Shown here one piece after another: positions 1 through 9,808 of a DNA stretch of 64,000 nucleotides. The DNA comes from Paenibacillus illinoisensis NBRC 15959 (lineage in GTDB: Bacteria; Bacillota; Bacilli; Paenibacillales; Paenibacillaceae): positions 682,001 to 746,000 of the forward strand of contig NZ_BIME01000002.1 in assembly GCF_004000925.1 (NCBI RefSeq). Direction: 5' to 3'. The translations under genes and the position numbers were made by a program. Below the pieces are notes generated by a model that saw only the letters and a program-made list of their open reading frames with translations, was not told the origin of the DNA and ran no database searches. Numbering within the stretch: position 1 is the stretch's first letter; every line of letters begins with the position of its first letter.

Positions 1-37
1 TGTAAAACAGAATACATAACTGAATATTCGACTAGCC

Positions 38-60
38 AAGGGGATACACCCCTTTTTTTT
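38..60 (+). terminator. intrinsic terminator of an upstream gene
   Basis: A short stem AAGGGG/CCCCTT with loop ATACA is followed by eight T residues. It would end a transcript entering from the left edge and separates that unit from the sugar operon that starts at 238. Confidence 0.75.
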
Positions 61-106
61 ATGCCTGTATGTTATGTATATGAAGTGTTTAATAACATAA
101 ATGTTA

Positions 107-121
107 CGGGAAGCGCTATCA
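107..121 (+). promoter_or_regulatory. cre-like site (CcpA) upstream of sugar operon
   Basis: CGGGAAGCGCTATCA matches 13 of 15 positions of the Bacillus catabolite-responsive element consensus; the two mismatches are at the 5' end. It lies about 120 bp before the first gene of a polysaccharide-utilisation operon, a usual place for CcpA control. Assignment is by consensus only. Confidence 0.4.
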
Positions 122-237
122 CAAATGTGAATAACTCAACAATTGTACTGGGTTTTGTGCAAAGACAAAAGCCTAGAACTCTATTATAGTTACATCAAGT
201 AAGAAATGCTCACACATTCAAACGTGGAGGGGAATAC

Positions 238-1521
238 ATGAGAAATTGGTTAAAACCTTTGATTGGAATTATGGCCAGTGCAGTGCTGCTGGCCGGATGC
301 GGATCAAGCAAAACGGATGACACAGCAGGGAATACATCAGCTTCTGAGCAGGCAGTTGCCATCAAGTTCATGCTATGGAACGACAGCGCCTCAGAGCGGA
401 TGTATGATGAACTGGCTCAGGCGTTCGAAGCGAAAAACCCGGGCATCACCATTGATTTTACCAAAAGTGATGCGAATACTTACAGTGAACGTTTAACCGT
501 TACGCTGACAGGCGGTGGTGAGGTTGATGCTTTTGCTTTTAAAAGTCTGGATGAATATTACAAGCTGGCCTCGTCGGGGCGCGCGCTGGCACTCGATGAT
601 CTTGCAACTGCTGACAACACAGAGCTTTCGGGTGTTCATTCCTTCTTTAACGATCTGAAAATAAACGATAGCCTATACGGCTTGCCTTTCCGCTCGGACG
701 GCTGGGCGCTCTACTACAATAAAGATCTTTTTGATCAAGCAGGGGTTGCATATCCCGGCGACGATCTGACTTGGGAGCAATACGTTGAACTGGCCAAGCA
801 GATGACGAGCGGAAGCGGGCAAGACAAAATTTACGGCTCCTTCATGCCAGACTGGCCACAGACCTGGTACTCCTATGGGCAGCAGCTCGGCAGCTCGCTC
901 TACAGCGACAACTTAACTCCTTATGTGGAAGGACTTAAGCTGCGCAAAGAGCTGTCGGAAAGCGGAGCACAGCCTTCCGTAGCCGAGAACAAGGCAACCA
1001 ATGCACATTACAGAACGGCTTTTCTGACTGGGAAATATGCAATGGTTGTTACGGGAACATGGTTCCCTGGCATGCTGGAACAGGATCAGAAGGACAATAA
1101 GCTGAGCTTTAACTGGGGGATGACGTATGTTCCTCATCCGCCGGGAGTGCAGAAGGGCACAACAATGACTGCCGTGGTTGTTCATGCCGTGAACTCGGAT
1201 TCCAAGCATCCCGAGGAAGCCAAGAAGTGGATCAGCTTCATCTCCAGTGAAGAAGGGCAGAAGATCGTGGCCAAATATCAGACACCAGCTTCCGCAGCCG
1301 ATAGTGTCAAGGATCAGTACAAAGCAACCTTTACCAATGATGCGGTGAACATGGATGCCATCTTCAATATTACATCTGTCCCGGAACGGGAATTGCGCAA
1401 GGGAATTACCCAGATGAATACGATCGCCACAGAAGAAGGAGAATTAGCCCTTCTGGGCGAGCTAACACCTGAGGAAGCAATCGAGAACATCAAGAAGAGA
1501 AGAGACCAAGAGATTCAATAG
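238..1521 (+). CDS. ABC transporter sugar-binding lipoprotein
   Basis: Extracytoplasmic solute-binding protein of the MsmE/family 1 type, 427 residues. The N-terminus has a short hydrophobic signal and lipobox LLAGC with the lipidated Cys at residue 21, so it should be anchored on the outer face of the membrane. The body shows the family pattern: FMLWNDSASE start, GLPFRSDGWALYYNKDLF in the middle, and an AVNSDSKHPEEAKKWISF region near the end. The ATG is preceded by GTGGAGGGG. It heads an operon with two permeases, GH88 and PL8 genes, so the ligand is probably an unsaturated uronic-acid oligosaccharide; this is inferred from neighbours. No ATPase gene is present, so a shared MsmX-type ATPase is expected. 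Confidence 0.9.
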   Translation: MRNWLKPLIGIMASAVLLAGCGSSKTDDTAGNTSASEQAVAIKFMLWNDSASERMYDELAQAFEAKNPGITIDFTKSDANTYSERLTVTLTGGGEVDAFAFKSLDEYYKLASSGRALALDDLATADNTELSGVHSFFNDLKINDSLYGLPFRSDGWALYYNKDLFDQAGVAYPGDDLTWEQYVELAKQMTSGSGQDKIYGSFMPDWPQTWYSYGQQLGSSLYSDNLTPYVEGLKLRKELSESGAQPSVAENKATNAHYRTAFLTGKYAMVVTGTWFPGMLEQDQKDNKLSFNWGMTYVPHPPGVQKGTTMTAVVVHAVNSDSKHPEEAKKWISFISSEEGQKIVAKYQTPASAADSVKDQYKATFTNDAVNMDAIFNITSVPERELRKGITQMNTIATEEGELALLGELTPEEAIENIKKRRDQEIQ

Positions 1522-1544
1522 ATCAAGAGGTGGGAAGTGATGAA

Positions 1545-2495
1545 ATGTCTTCTTTGAATAAAAGCGCACTGGGGGCACAGGGAACCAGCCTGCTGGAAAA
1601 AAGCAAAAAACCGTCATTGTGGCAACGGATGATGCATCCGCAAGCGAGAACAGCCTATCTCTTTCTGCTCCCAAATCTGCTAGGGTTCTTGCTATTTATT
1701 GCTATTCCGAGTGTGATGGCGTTCGGGCTTGGCTTCACAGAATGGGACGGGTATAATCCGGTGAAATGGAACGGGCTGGATAATTATTTCAGACTTGTGC
1801 GGGACGAAAACTTCCGAATTGCTTTACAGAATACGCTGCTCTACACCTTTGGCTCCTGCCTCCTCGTTATCATTGCATCTCTATCACTGGCTTTGCTTGT
1901 TAACCGGAAAATGAAAGGGATGTCACTCTACAGAGCGGCATTCTTCTTCCCCCATATTGCATCGTTTATCGCAGTAGCGGTGGTCTGGCAGGCCATTTTC
2001 AATCCAACGCTCGGACCGCTGAACATGTTCCTCAGCAAATTTATGGAGCACCCCCCCGGATGGCTGGTCAGCTCGAACTGGGCTTTGCTCAGCATCATCC
2101 TTGTCTCCGCCTGGAAGATGGCCGGCTACTATATGCTGCTCTTCCTGGCAGGATTGCAGGGAATTTCCAAAGAGCTGTACGAGGCAGCCAACATTGACGG
2201 CGCCAATATCCTACAACGCTTCCGCAATATTACACTGCCTATGTTATCTCCAGTAACGTTCTTTGTCATCATTACCTGCATTATTAATCTGTTCAAGTCA
2301 TTTGATCTTGTGTATGTCATGACCGGTGGTGGTCCGGGCCGCTCCACGAAGCTGCTCGTCTATGATATCTTCGTTCAATCCTTCCGCAATTCCGCATTTG
2401 GTTACGCTTCGGCTGAGGCCATCGTGCTGTTCCTGATCGTTCTGGCGATTACATATGTTCAATTCAAGGGGGAGAAACGATGGGTCAACTACTAG
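1545..2495 (+). CDS. sugar ABC transporter permease (MalF/UgpA type)
   Basis: Inner-membrane permease with six predicted transmembrane segments, 316 residues from the ATG at 1545. The binding-protein-dependent transport signature is visible as ELYEAANIDGANILQRF (the EAA loop that contacts the ATPase) and the family motif TGGGPGRSTKLLVYDIF near the end. A GTG at 1530 is in frame, but the Shine-Dalgarno AGAGGTGGG at 1526-1534 overlaps it and is correctly spaced for 1545. It follows the binding protein by 23 nt and overlaps the next permease by 16 nt, so the genes are translationally linked. Confidence 0.9.
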   Translation: MSSLNKSALGAQGTSLLEKSKKPSLWQRMMHPQARTAYLFLLPNLLGFLLFIAIPSVMAFGLGFTEWDGYNPVKWNGLDNYFRLVRDENFRIALQNTLLYTFGSCLLVIIASLSLALLVNRKMKGMSLYRAAFFFPHIASFIAVAVVWQAIFNPTLGPLNMFLSKFMEHPPGWLVSSNWALLSIILVSAWKMAGYYMLLFLAGLQGISKELYEAANIDGANILQRFRNITLPMLSPVTFFVIITCIINLFKSFDLVYVMTGGGPGRSTKLLVYDIFVQSFRNSAFGYASAEAIVLFLIVLAITYVQFKGEKRWVNY

Positions 2496-3313
2496 GTCGA
2501 GCAGTGCCGAAATCTCTGGCGCATCTGTTCATGCTCTTAATATCCCTGGTCATGATCATACCTTTTCTGTGGATGTTGTCTACCTCCTTTAAGTTGCAGG
2601 AGGAAGTGTTCCAGTATCCGATCCAGTGGATTCCGCAGGTATTTCACTTCGAAAATTACGTCGAGGTATGGACCAGTATTCCATTTCCGTTATACTATTT
2701 CAACTCTCTGAAGGTCTCTATCCTGGTTACTTTGGGGCAGCTGATCACCTGTTCTCTGGCGGGGTACGCATTTGCCAGATTGGATTTCCCCGGGAAGAAC
2801 CGATTGTTCATCATGTATTTTGCAGCCTTTATGATCCCTTATCAGGTCATCATGATTCCGCAGTATTTCGTCATTAAGAAGCTAGGCCTTGTCGACAGCC
2901 ATTGGGCACTAATCCTGCTTGAAATCTTTAGTCCCTATGGCGTGTTCCTAATGCGCCAGTTCTTGTCAGGAATCTCGAAGGAACTCTCTGAAGCGGCGCG
3001 GATCGACGGCTGCAACGAATTTGGCATTTTTGCGAGGATCATCATGCCGCTGGCCAAGCCGGCGTTAGCGACACTTGGAATCTTCGCTTTCTCCTGGGTG
3101 TGGAATGATTTTCAGGCTCCACTTATTTATCTTACCAGCGACAGCCTTAAGACATTACCGCTCGGCTTGGCCAGTCTGAACGGAGAGTTTACATCGCAGA
3201 CCCAATTGATTATGGCCGGTACCGTACTGTCACTTATTCCAGTAGTCACTGTATTTCTGTTCTTCCAGAGATACTTTATCACGGGCATTACTGCCGGTTC
3301 AGTGAAAGGATGA
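2480..3313 (+). CDS. sugar ABC transporter permease (MalG/UgpE type)
   Basis: Second permease of the importer, 277 residues with six hydrophobic segments and the EAA loop ELSEAARIDGCNEFGIF. The C-terminus FFQRYFITGITAGSVKG is typical of MalG-type subunits. It starts inside the previous gene after GGGGGAGAAACG and its stop overlaps the start of the GH88 gene by 4 nt (ATGA). It forms the membrane channel with the 1545 product; the energising ATPase must come from elsewhere in the genome. Confidence 0.9.
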   Translation: MGQLLGRAVPKSLAHLFMLLISLVMIIPFLWMLSTSFKLQEEVFQYPIQWIPQVFHFENYVEVWTSIPFPLYYFNSLKVSILVTLGQLITCSLAGYAFARLDFPGKNRLFIMYFAAFMIPYQVIMIPQYFVIKKLGLVDSHWALILLEIFSPYGVFLMRQFLSGISKELSEAARIDGCNEFGIFARIIMPLAKPALATLGIFAFSWVWNDFQAPLIYLTSDSLKTLPLGLASLNGEFTSQTQLIMAGTVLSLIPVVTVFLFFQRYFITGITAGSVKG

Positions 3314-4488
3314 AAACTGTGAAGAAAACGCTAGTAAAGAACGTTAAATGGCAAGAGGCCATCGAATATGCAGTCCTCAAAACGAAACACAATTTGTCCC
3401 TGCACAACCAGAAGTTCCCCCATATTTCCAATGACAAGTGTTATGAATGGGGTGATAACGAGGACTGGATCGAAGGCTTCTGGACTGGGATAGTCTGGCT
3501 ATGTTACGAGTACAGCGGTGACGAATATCTGCGCTTGCAGGCTAATACCCAGATTGATAGCTTTCATCGCAGGCTCCAGGCCAAACATGCTCTAGAACAT
3601 CATGACATTGGCTTCTTATATGGCTTATCCGCACTCGCGGGCTGGATCGTTGAGGAGGACGAGCGGCACAAGCTGCTTGCACTGCGCGCTGCTGACCATC
3701 TACTGGGACGTTGGAGAGAGGAATCTGGGCTCATTCAGGCTTGGGGGCCGGAAGATGACCCCGAAAATGGAGGGCGTATCATCATCGACTGTTTAATGAA
3801 TCTCCCGCTGCTGTATTGGGCTTCCAACGCAACCGGCAATTCTCGCTATGCGGAGGTTGCCGTCCTACAGGCTGAGTTGTCAAGGAAGTTTCTTGTGCGG
3901 GGAGATGACTCGTCCTATCACACCTTTTATTTTGACCAAAGTGGAAATTCGCTTAGAGGGGGAACACATCAAGGCTACAGTGACGGGTCTACCTGGACGC
4001 GAGGACAGGCGTGGGGCATCTATGGTTTTGCTCTATCTTATCGCTACACGGGAAACATAGGTTTTCTGGAAACGTCGAAGCGCCTTGCTGTTTATTTCAT
4101 AGAACGAATACCGGCTGACGGCATCGTCTATTGGGACTTTAATGTTCCCGTGACGGGCTCCACCAATCGAGACAGCTCGGCTTCCGCCATTGCTGCTTGC
4201 GGCATACTGGAACTACTGGAGCATCTGGAACCAGCTGATCCGCTCAGACAGCGACTAGAGGATGCAGTCATGCTGACCATGACGGCACTAGCCAAGTCCT
4301 CAATGGACATGTCGCAGGAAAACGAAGGCCTTATCGATCATGGATCATATCATGTCAGGGGCAACTATGGGTTGGATGGTTATATGATCTGGGGGGACTA
4401 TTATTATCTTGAAGCGCTACTGCGCCTGGAAAAGCAGATTCCTGGGTATTGGTATGAGCGGGATAAGAGTGAACCTTACCATATTTGA
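3310..4488 (+). CDS. GH88 unsaturated glucuronyl hydrolase
   Basis: Cytoplasmic glycoside hydrolase family 88, 392 residues and no signal peptide. These enzymes remove the 4,5-unsaturated uronic acid that polysaccharide lyases leave at the non-reducing end, by hydrating the double bond. The alpha6/alpha6-barrel motifs are present: HHDIGFLYG with Asp99 and GGRIIIDCLMNLPLLYW with Asp160, corresponding to the two essential aspartates (Asp88 and Asp149) of the Bacillus sp. GL1 enzyme. SDGSTWTRGQAWGIYGF is another family block. Coupling by ATGA overlap to the permease and the downstream PL8 gene shows that it finishes the degradation of imported lyase products. Confidence 0.92.
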   Translation: MKTVKKTLVKNVKWQEAIEYAVLKTKHNLSLHNQKFPHISNDKCYEWGDNEDWIEGFWTGIVWLCYEYSGDEYLRLQANTQIDSFHRRLQAKHALEHHDIGFLYGLSALAGWIVEEDERHKLLALRAADHLLGRWREESGLIQAWGPEDDPENGGRIIIDCLMNLPLLYWASNATGNSRYAEVAVLQAELSRKFLVRGDDSSYHTFYFDQSGNSLRGGTHQGYSDGSTWTRGQAWGIYGFALSYRYTGNIGFLETSKRLAVYFIERIPADGIVYWDFNVPVTGSTNRDSSASAIAACGILELLEHLEPADPLRQRLEDAVMLTMTALAKSSMDMSQENEGLIDHGSYHVRGNYGLDGYMIWGDYYYLEALLRLEKQIPGYWYERDKSEPYHI

Positions 4489-4508
4489 ACAGTGGAGTAG
4501 TTCCCGGG

Positions 4509-4529
4509 CAGGTGGTTAAGTCGCCTGCT
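4509..4529 (+). other. intercistronic hairpin before PL8 gene
   Basis: Seven-base-pair stem GCAGGTG/CGCCTGC with a TTAAG-type loop in the 152-nt gap between the GH88 and PL8 genes. It has no T tract, so it is more likely an mRNA-processing or stability hairpin, or a weak attenuator, than a terminator. Confidence 0.35.
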
Positions 4530-4640
4530 GCCTGCGATTTACCCGAGAGTTCATTCTTCCTGATTTTTTGAAGCGGCTAGAATTTCGTTCGCATGTTTAT
4601 AGGCGTTTGCTGCAAAATCAAAAATTTGGGAGGGGTTGGT

Positions 4641-7600
4641 ATGCAAGTGTATAATCAGCCATTCATTAAGGCGTTTTTCTTCCGTCTTATCATTATGCTG
4701 CTGGTTCTGTCGCTCATCATTCCCGCTGTAGCCTTGCCGCCGGCGTTCGCTGCCGGCACCGTATACGTAAATGTTAACTATGATGAAAGCGGAAATGCCA
4801 AGAATACGAAGCTCTATAACGGCTCCACATACAGTGGCTCGGTCGGCGGTGGTTGGGGCATCTATAATTCTTCGGCAGAAACAGATTATGTAACTATAGA
4901 AAACGCTCCCCAGCGTGAGGATTACAGTCTCAAAATCGTCTCTAATACCAAAAACGTGAGTACCGGAAGAAATAATCTGGGCGGAACGGTAGCTGGCAAT
5001 ACTGGCATCGCCGGAAAGCTGGTTTTTGAAGCATCAGTTTATATGAACAGTACTACGCATCGCAGGGAGATTCAGTTCAGAAGCCTGAACGCCCCTTACC
5101 CCGCTACAAGCACTACCAATGTTTCCGCCCTTACCTTCAATACTGCAGGAGAAATACGGGATGCCAGTAATCAGCTCCTGGCCCACTACGAGAAGAATTC
5201 ATGGTACAACATAAAAATGTTCATAGACAACTCAGCCCGCTCCATATCCTATTTCCTGAATGACCAGTATTTAGGGGAAGCCTCGCTGCCTTCCGTCTGG
5301 CTGAATATTAGACATATATACCTACATCAGTATTTTCAAAGCGGGCTGCAGGCAGAGTGGATGGTCGATGACCTGAAACTGGCGAATTACGTACCACTTA
5401 CGGGAATCCGTAGTTCAGTGGCAATGTTTGAGCTGCCGGAGAGCGCCAGCACCAATATAGCGGTTACGCTTTTGCCGCAAGATGCTTCCGACCAGCGCTT
5501 ACTTTGGAGTACGGATGACCCTGACGTGGCTACGGTGACTAATGGTACGGTTTATGCGCTCAAAGAAGGCAGCACTACAGTGAATGTAAGCACTTATGAA
5601 GGCAATTATTCGCTTGCGGTTCAAGTGACAGTGACCAAACCGGTGCTTCCGCTGGGCATCATATTGCCGGATGAAGTTAATCTGGCGGTAACAAGCACGC
5701 AAGTACTGAAGCCTGTATTTAATCCCCAGAATACGACGAATCAGGCATTGGACTGGAGTTCCAACAACCCTGCTGTTGCCACCATAAATGCCGTTGGAGA
5801 AATTACCGGAATATCGGTCGGCTCTACGGTGATTTCAGCAGTATCACAAGCTGATTCGACGATCTTCGCAGAGGTTACCGTTGTTGTTACTCCATATATT
5901 CCTGTCACCTCTGTTACCATTACCCATCCACCCTCACAAATTTCCAAATACGACAGCCTCCAACTCACTGCGAATGTAGAGCCGGCGAATGCAACGGACT
6001 CTGAGCTAAGCTGGGTTTCCGATCACCCTGAAATCGTAAGTGTGACTGCAGATGGCACAATACAGGCACTTGCCGTCGGTACGGCTACGGTGTCCGCAAG
6101 TACGGTTAACGGAGTAGCGGATTCGGTTACGCTTGAGGTGGTTGCTCCCCAGCCGGAAAATCCCGAGGAATATGATGAAATCAGGCTGCGCTGGAAGGAG
6201 ACTCTGATCGGCAAAGATTCTCTGGATGTCAATGACGCAGCGGTGCAAGCCATTATTGAAGCCAATGCGTCTGCAGCTCAACAATACTGGGAGAGCATGC
6301 AACTCGCATCGGGAGGCACAACGCTCTGGAATGACCTGCCCGCTTCCGCCAGTGATTCTACTTTTATCAACAACCACTATACCCGATTGAAGACAATGGC
6401 ATTAGCCTATCAGACTAAAGGAACCTCTCTATACCATAATTCCGGGCTAAAGGACGACCTGTTGCAAGCCATGGACTGGATGCTGGATGAGTTGTATACG
6501 GACACGGGCACCGAATTCGGCAACTGGTGGAACTGGGATATCGGCGTTCCCAATCGTTTGGCCGATATTCTGATCCTGATGTATGACGATTTGACACCGG
6601 AACAAATTCTGAGGAATACGGCCAGCATCGATCATTATATCGGGGACATCACCGCCGCCTCTTTTACACAGACAGGTGCCAACCGCTCCGATATTATGCT
6701 GATTCAAGTCCGCATGGGGCTTGTCGAACATAACTATGACCGGCTAATTCAGGCCAGGAATGGGATGAGTGAGCTATTTCAGTACACAGCAGCAGGCGAC
6801 GGATTCTATGAAGACGGCTCGTATGTGCAGCACAGCACGATAGCCTACACGGGAAGTTATGGGGAGGTTCTGATACAGGGGATGGGGAACCTGCTGTTTC
6901 TGCTGAACGGAAGCACCTGGGAGCCGGTTGTTCCCGAGATGAATAATGTCTATCGGTGGATCGACGAAGGATTTGCTCCTATTCTATATAAAGGGCAGGC
7001 TATCGATATGACGAGAGGACGCGCAATCGTCAGGCCGGCAGGAGATGCTTATTACTCCGGCAGAAATATTCTGGTAGGTATCGCACGAATTGCACTGACC
7101 TCTCCTGCCGAACTTTCACTTAAATTAAAGAGCTTGGTGAAATATCATGTAGAATATCAGCTGAGCCGGGGGGTAACCTACTATCAATTTCCGCTCGATT
7201 TGGCAGATACGATCAGGCATTGGGTGGAAGATCCTGCGATAGTTCCTGCTAGCGAGGTTCAGGCACACTATGAGTTGAATGGTATGGCTCGCAGTGTACA
7301 TTGGGGAGAGGACTTTCTGTTCGGAGTCAGTAAAAGTTCAAAGCGCATTGCCACCTATGAGCTTACCAACGGAGAGAATCCTAAAGGCTGGTATACTGGT
7401 GACGGGATGACGTATCTCTACAACCAGGATTTGTCCCAGTATACAGGCAGCTTCTGGGCAACGGTGAACTGGAACCGGCTGCCGGGCACAACAGTTGTCT
7501 CGCGCACAAGGAATTCCAGCAATTATCAAAACGGGGATGGTGAGACCGTCCCGCTTAATTCCTGGGCAGGCGGTACAACGTTGGATAGTTTCGGCGTTAC

Positions 7601-8474
7601 AGGCATGGAACTGATTCAGAGCGGCACACAAATGAAGGCACGGAAATCCTGGTTTGCTTTTGACAATGAAATTGTTGCGCTAGGTGCTGGCATTGCAAGC
7701 ACAGATAACCTTCCTGTAGAAAGCGTCATTGAGCAGCGGAAGCTGAAGGAAGACAACTCCAACAGTTTCTTCCTGGATGGCGAAGCCCTGAATGGGATCA
7801 TCGAAAATGAAGAGATAGAGAGGCCATCATGGGCTTATCTGGAGGGTAATGTGACAGATTCGAACATTGGTTATATCTTCCCGGATCATTCGTCCATCAA
7901 ATTAACCAGACAAATTCAAGAGGGAAGATGGTCCGACGTTAATCTCAGCAACCCTCCTTCTGCAACATCACCTACCGACCTGCTACAGAATTATTTCCTG
8001 ACCATGTGGATTGATCATGGGGATAATCCTGCTGACAGCAAGTATGAATATATGATTTTGCCAAATGCAAGCAAGCAGGAAACCAAAGAATACGCCGATT
8101 CCCCGGATGTCACCATTCTTGCCAATTCACAAACGGTTCAGGCGGTCCGAGAGAATACGCTTGACGTTGCCGGGTATAATTTCTGGACGGATACTCTGAC
8201 TTCGGCAGGTGGTGTTACTTCGAATAAGCAAGCCTCTGTCATGATTAGAAACAATCCGGAGGCGGATACGATTGAGCTTGCGGTGTCTGATCCTACGCTG
8301 GAGAATCAGGGTTACATTGAACTGGAACTGGATGCAGATGCAGCGGGCATACTGGGTAAAGACGATCGGATCGAGGTCTTGCAATTATCACCCACGGTGA
8401 AGCTGAAGATTAATATGCGAGATACCCTTGGACAGACATTGCTGATTACACTGCAAACCCAATTGGAACCATGA
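4641..8474 (+). CDS. secreted polysaccharide lyase family 8 with Ig-like domains
   Basis: Large exported lyase, 1277 residues from the ATG at 4641, which has GGGAGGGG just upstream; the longer frame from 4593 lacks such a site. Order: signal peptide (about 1-37), a beta-sandwich module that I cannot name (39-250), three Big2-type Ig-like repeats (about 252-333, 336-417, 421-500), the alpha/alpha toroid PL8 domain (about 510-870) and the beta-sheet C-terminal domains. Asn681 (TGANRSD), His731 and Tyr740 (QHSTIAYTGSYG) keep the spacing 50 and 9 of Asn349/His399/Tyr408 in pneumococcal hyaluronate lyase. The aromatic patch NWWNWDIG is at 628-635. PL8 covers hyaluronate, chondroitin and xanthan lyases, and the sequence alone does not decide the substrate. 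The adjacent GH88 supports a uronic-acid polymer. Confidence 0.9.
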   Translation: MQVYNQPFIKAFFFRLIIMLLVLSLIIPAVALPPAFAAGTVYVNVNYDESGNAKNTKLYNGSTYSGSVGGGWGIYNSSAETDYVTIENAPQREDYSLKIVSNTKNVSTGRNNLGGTVAGNTGIAGKLVFEASVYMNSTTHRREIQFRSLNAPYPATSTTNVSALTFNTAGEIRDASNQLLAHYEKNSWYNIKMFIDNSARSISYFLNDQYLGEASLPSVWLNIRHIYLHQYFQSGLQAEWMVDDLKLANYVPLTGIRSSVAMFELPESASTNIAVTLLPQDASDQRLLWSTDDPDVATVTNGTVYALKEGSTTVNVSTYEGNYSLAVQVTVTKPVLPLGIILPDEVNLAVTSTQVLKPVFNPQNTTNQALDWSSNNPAVATINAVGEITGISVGSTVISAVSQADSTIFAEVTVVVTPYIPVTSVTITHPPSQISKYDSLQLTANVEPANATDSELSWVSDHPEIVSVTADGTIQALAVGTATVSASTVNGVADSVTLEVVAPQPENPEEYDEIRLRWKETLIGKDSLDVNDAAVQAIIEANASAAQQYWESMQLASGGTTLWNDLPASASDSTFINNHYTRLKTMALAYQTKGTSLYHNSGLKDDLLQAMDWMLDELYTDTGTEFGNWWNWDIGVPNRLADILILMYDDLTPEQILRNTASIDHYIGDITAASFTQTGANRSDIMLIQVRMGLVEHNYDRLIQARNGMSELFQYTAAGDGFYEDGSYVQHSTIAYTGSYGEVLIQGMGNLLFLLNGSTWEPVVPEMNNVYRWIDEGFAPILYKGQAIDMTRGRAIVRPAGDAYYSGRNILVGIARIALTSPAELSLKLKSLVKYHVEYQLSRGVTYYQFPLDLADTIRHWVEDPAIVPASEVQAHYELNGMARSVHWGEDFLFGVSKSSKRIATYELTNGENPKGWYTGDGMTYLYNQDLSQYTGSFWATVNWNRLPGTTVVSRTRNSSNYQNGDGETVPLNSWAGGTTLDSFGVTGMELIQSGTQMKARKSWFAFDNEIVALGAGIASTDNLPVESVIEQRKLKEDNSNSFFLDGEALNGIIENEEIERPSWAYLEGNVTDSNIGYIFPDHSSIKLTRQIQEGRWSDVNLSNPPSATSPTDLLQNYFLTMWIDHGDNPADSKYEYMILPNASKQETKEYADSPDVTILANSQTVQAVRENTLDVAGYNFWTDTLTSAGGVTSNKQASVMIRNNPEADTIELAVSDPTLENQGYIELELDADAAGILGKDDRIEVLQLSPTVKLKINMRDTLGQTLLITLQTQLEP

Positions 8475-8676
8475 CAAAGCCGATTGTCTTGTGGAACAGG
8501 AGTGGAGATTGGCTTATTTTGACACACAAGAGCATGAACTCTTCAAACAACAAATCCATCTGTTCTTAAATGATATACCGAAGAATTCTGATAATTCTGA
8601 TCATTTATAAGTCAGTTAAATAAAGATGAAAAGGGGATTAAAACATTAATTCCTTGGAGACAAAAGCGTTAACCTA

Positions 8677-8716
8677 AAAGTTCCTTCATCCACGAATGGA
8701 TGAAGGAACTTTTTTA
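8677..8716. terminator. bidirectional terminator between PL8 and araC genes
   Basis: Perfect stem of about 16 bp (AGTTCCTTCATCCA/TGGATGAAGGAACT) with a CGAA loop, followed by TTTTTT on the + strand and preceded by AAAA. It serves both the operon ending at 8474 and the convergent minus-strand gene ending at 8714. Confidence 0.9.
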
Positions 8717-9628
8717 TAGCATTCGTGATAATTTCCTGTACTCTCGAGGAGATATTCCTTCATGTTTGCGGAATGTGCGACTGAAATAATGAATATCAGG
8801 GTAACCGCTTTGTGTGCCTACGACCTCGATGGGACAGTCCGTTTCCCGCAACAATTTGCGGGCTTCCCTTAGGCGGATGGATTGAATGTATTCGTTTGGA
8901 GGCATGCCAACCATTTGTTTGAACAGTTTTGCCATGTGGTCTATGCTAAGATTCATTTGTTTGGCTATGCCTGAATTGGTCCAAGGCTCTGAGGGAGCAT
9001 CTTCGATCTGCCTCATGAGTTCACGCAGCTTATCCCCATGAACGGAAACATGGCGTGATGAGTTCAGATAAGGTGATCGCAGCAGATGGGTGAGCAATTG
9101 CAGCATCAAGGCTTTGCATATGAGCTCATAACCTGGCGGACGCATCGTAAATTCATGGACCAGCTGTTCCATAAGTTGAACTGCAGAAGAGGACGGTGAA
9201 TAGACAGGGGTCGCGGATAAAGGTGGCATCCCTTCTGCGCAGGCTTCTGCGGCGAATTTATGCAGCTGAATAGTCTCTTCATTTACAACCATATCTGCCT
9301 CAGTTTGAATGGTTAACTCGTTGAAAAAGTCAAAGTGAATACCAATGAAACGTGCCTCGGGACGAGATACGACTTCATTTTGATGATATACCCCGGAAGG
9401 TAACATAATGAGTTCTCCAGCTTTTAGGGTATAGCGTTTATCGTCCATGTAGGTCGCTGCTTCACCCTGACAGACGTAGAGAAGTTCGAAATCATACAGT
9501 CGCCGTCTGGGGAGTTTGCCTGGAGGTAGAGTCTGAAATTGTGCATAGTGGACATTGGGAGACCATTCCTTGTAATTGGCAGTTCTTTGTACTGGATAAT
9601 CCCTTTGCGGAGGTGACACAGGCTTCAA
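8714..9628 (-). CDS. AraC family regulator with cupin sensor domain
   Basis: Transcription regulator of 304 residues. The N-terminal half is a cupin-type sugar-sensing domain (LYVCQGEAATYMDDKRYTLKAGELIMLPSGVYH, about 45-85). The C-terminal 100 residues form two helix-turn-helix units ending in the AraC signature VVGTQSGYPDIHYFSRTFRK and GISPREYRK. It is divergent from the CBM9-like/isomerase/oxidoreductase cassette at 9809-12434 across a 180-bp AT-rich gap, so it probably controls that cassette. It is convergent with the PL8 operon, with a shared terminator. Confidence 0.85.
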   Translation of the reverse strand: MKPVSPPQRDYPVQRTANYKEWSPNVHYAQFQTLPPGKLPRRRLYDFELLYVCQGEAATYMDDKRYTLKAGELIMLPSGVYHQNEVVSRPEARFIGIHFDFFNELTIQTEADMVVNEETIQLHKFAAEACAEGMPPLSATPVYSPSSSAVQLMEQLVHEFTMRPPGYELICKALMLQLLTHLLRSPYLNSSRHVSVHGDKLRELMRQIEDAPSEPWTNSGIAKQMNLSIDHMAKLFKQMVGMPPNEYIQSIRLREARKLLRETDCPIEVVGTQSGYPDIHYFSRTFRKHEGISPREYRKLSRML

Positions 9629-9808
9629 CTCCTCTCTATGTAATTCATTGCCATGATCAGATTATGAAAACAGAACGGAATTGTACAAATAATCTCTTGA
9701 TCTTCTAAATCAAATTCAGAAAAGGTTATATATAATACAACTATTATTACATCTTCATTCCATATATACAATATCACGGATTAAGTCAAATTAAGGAGAT
9801 GAAGCGGG

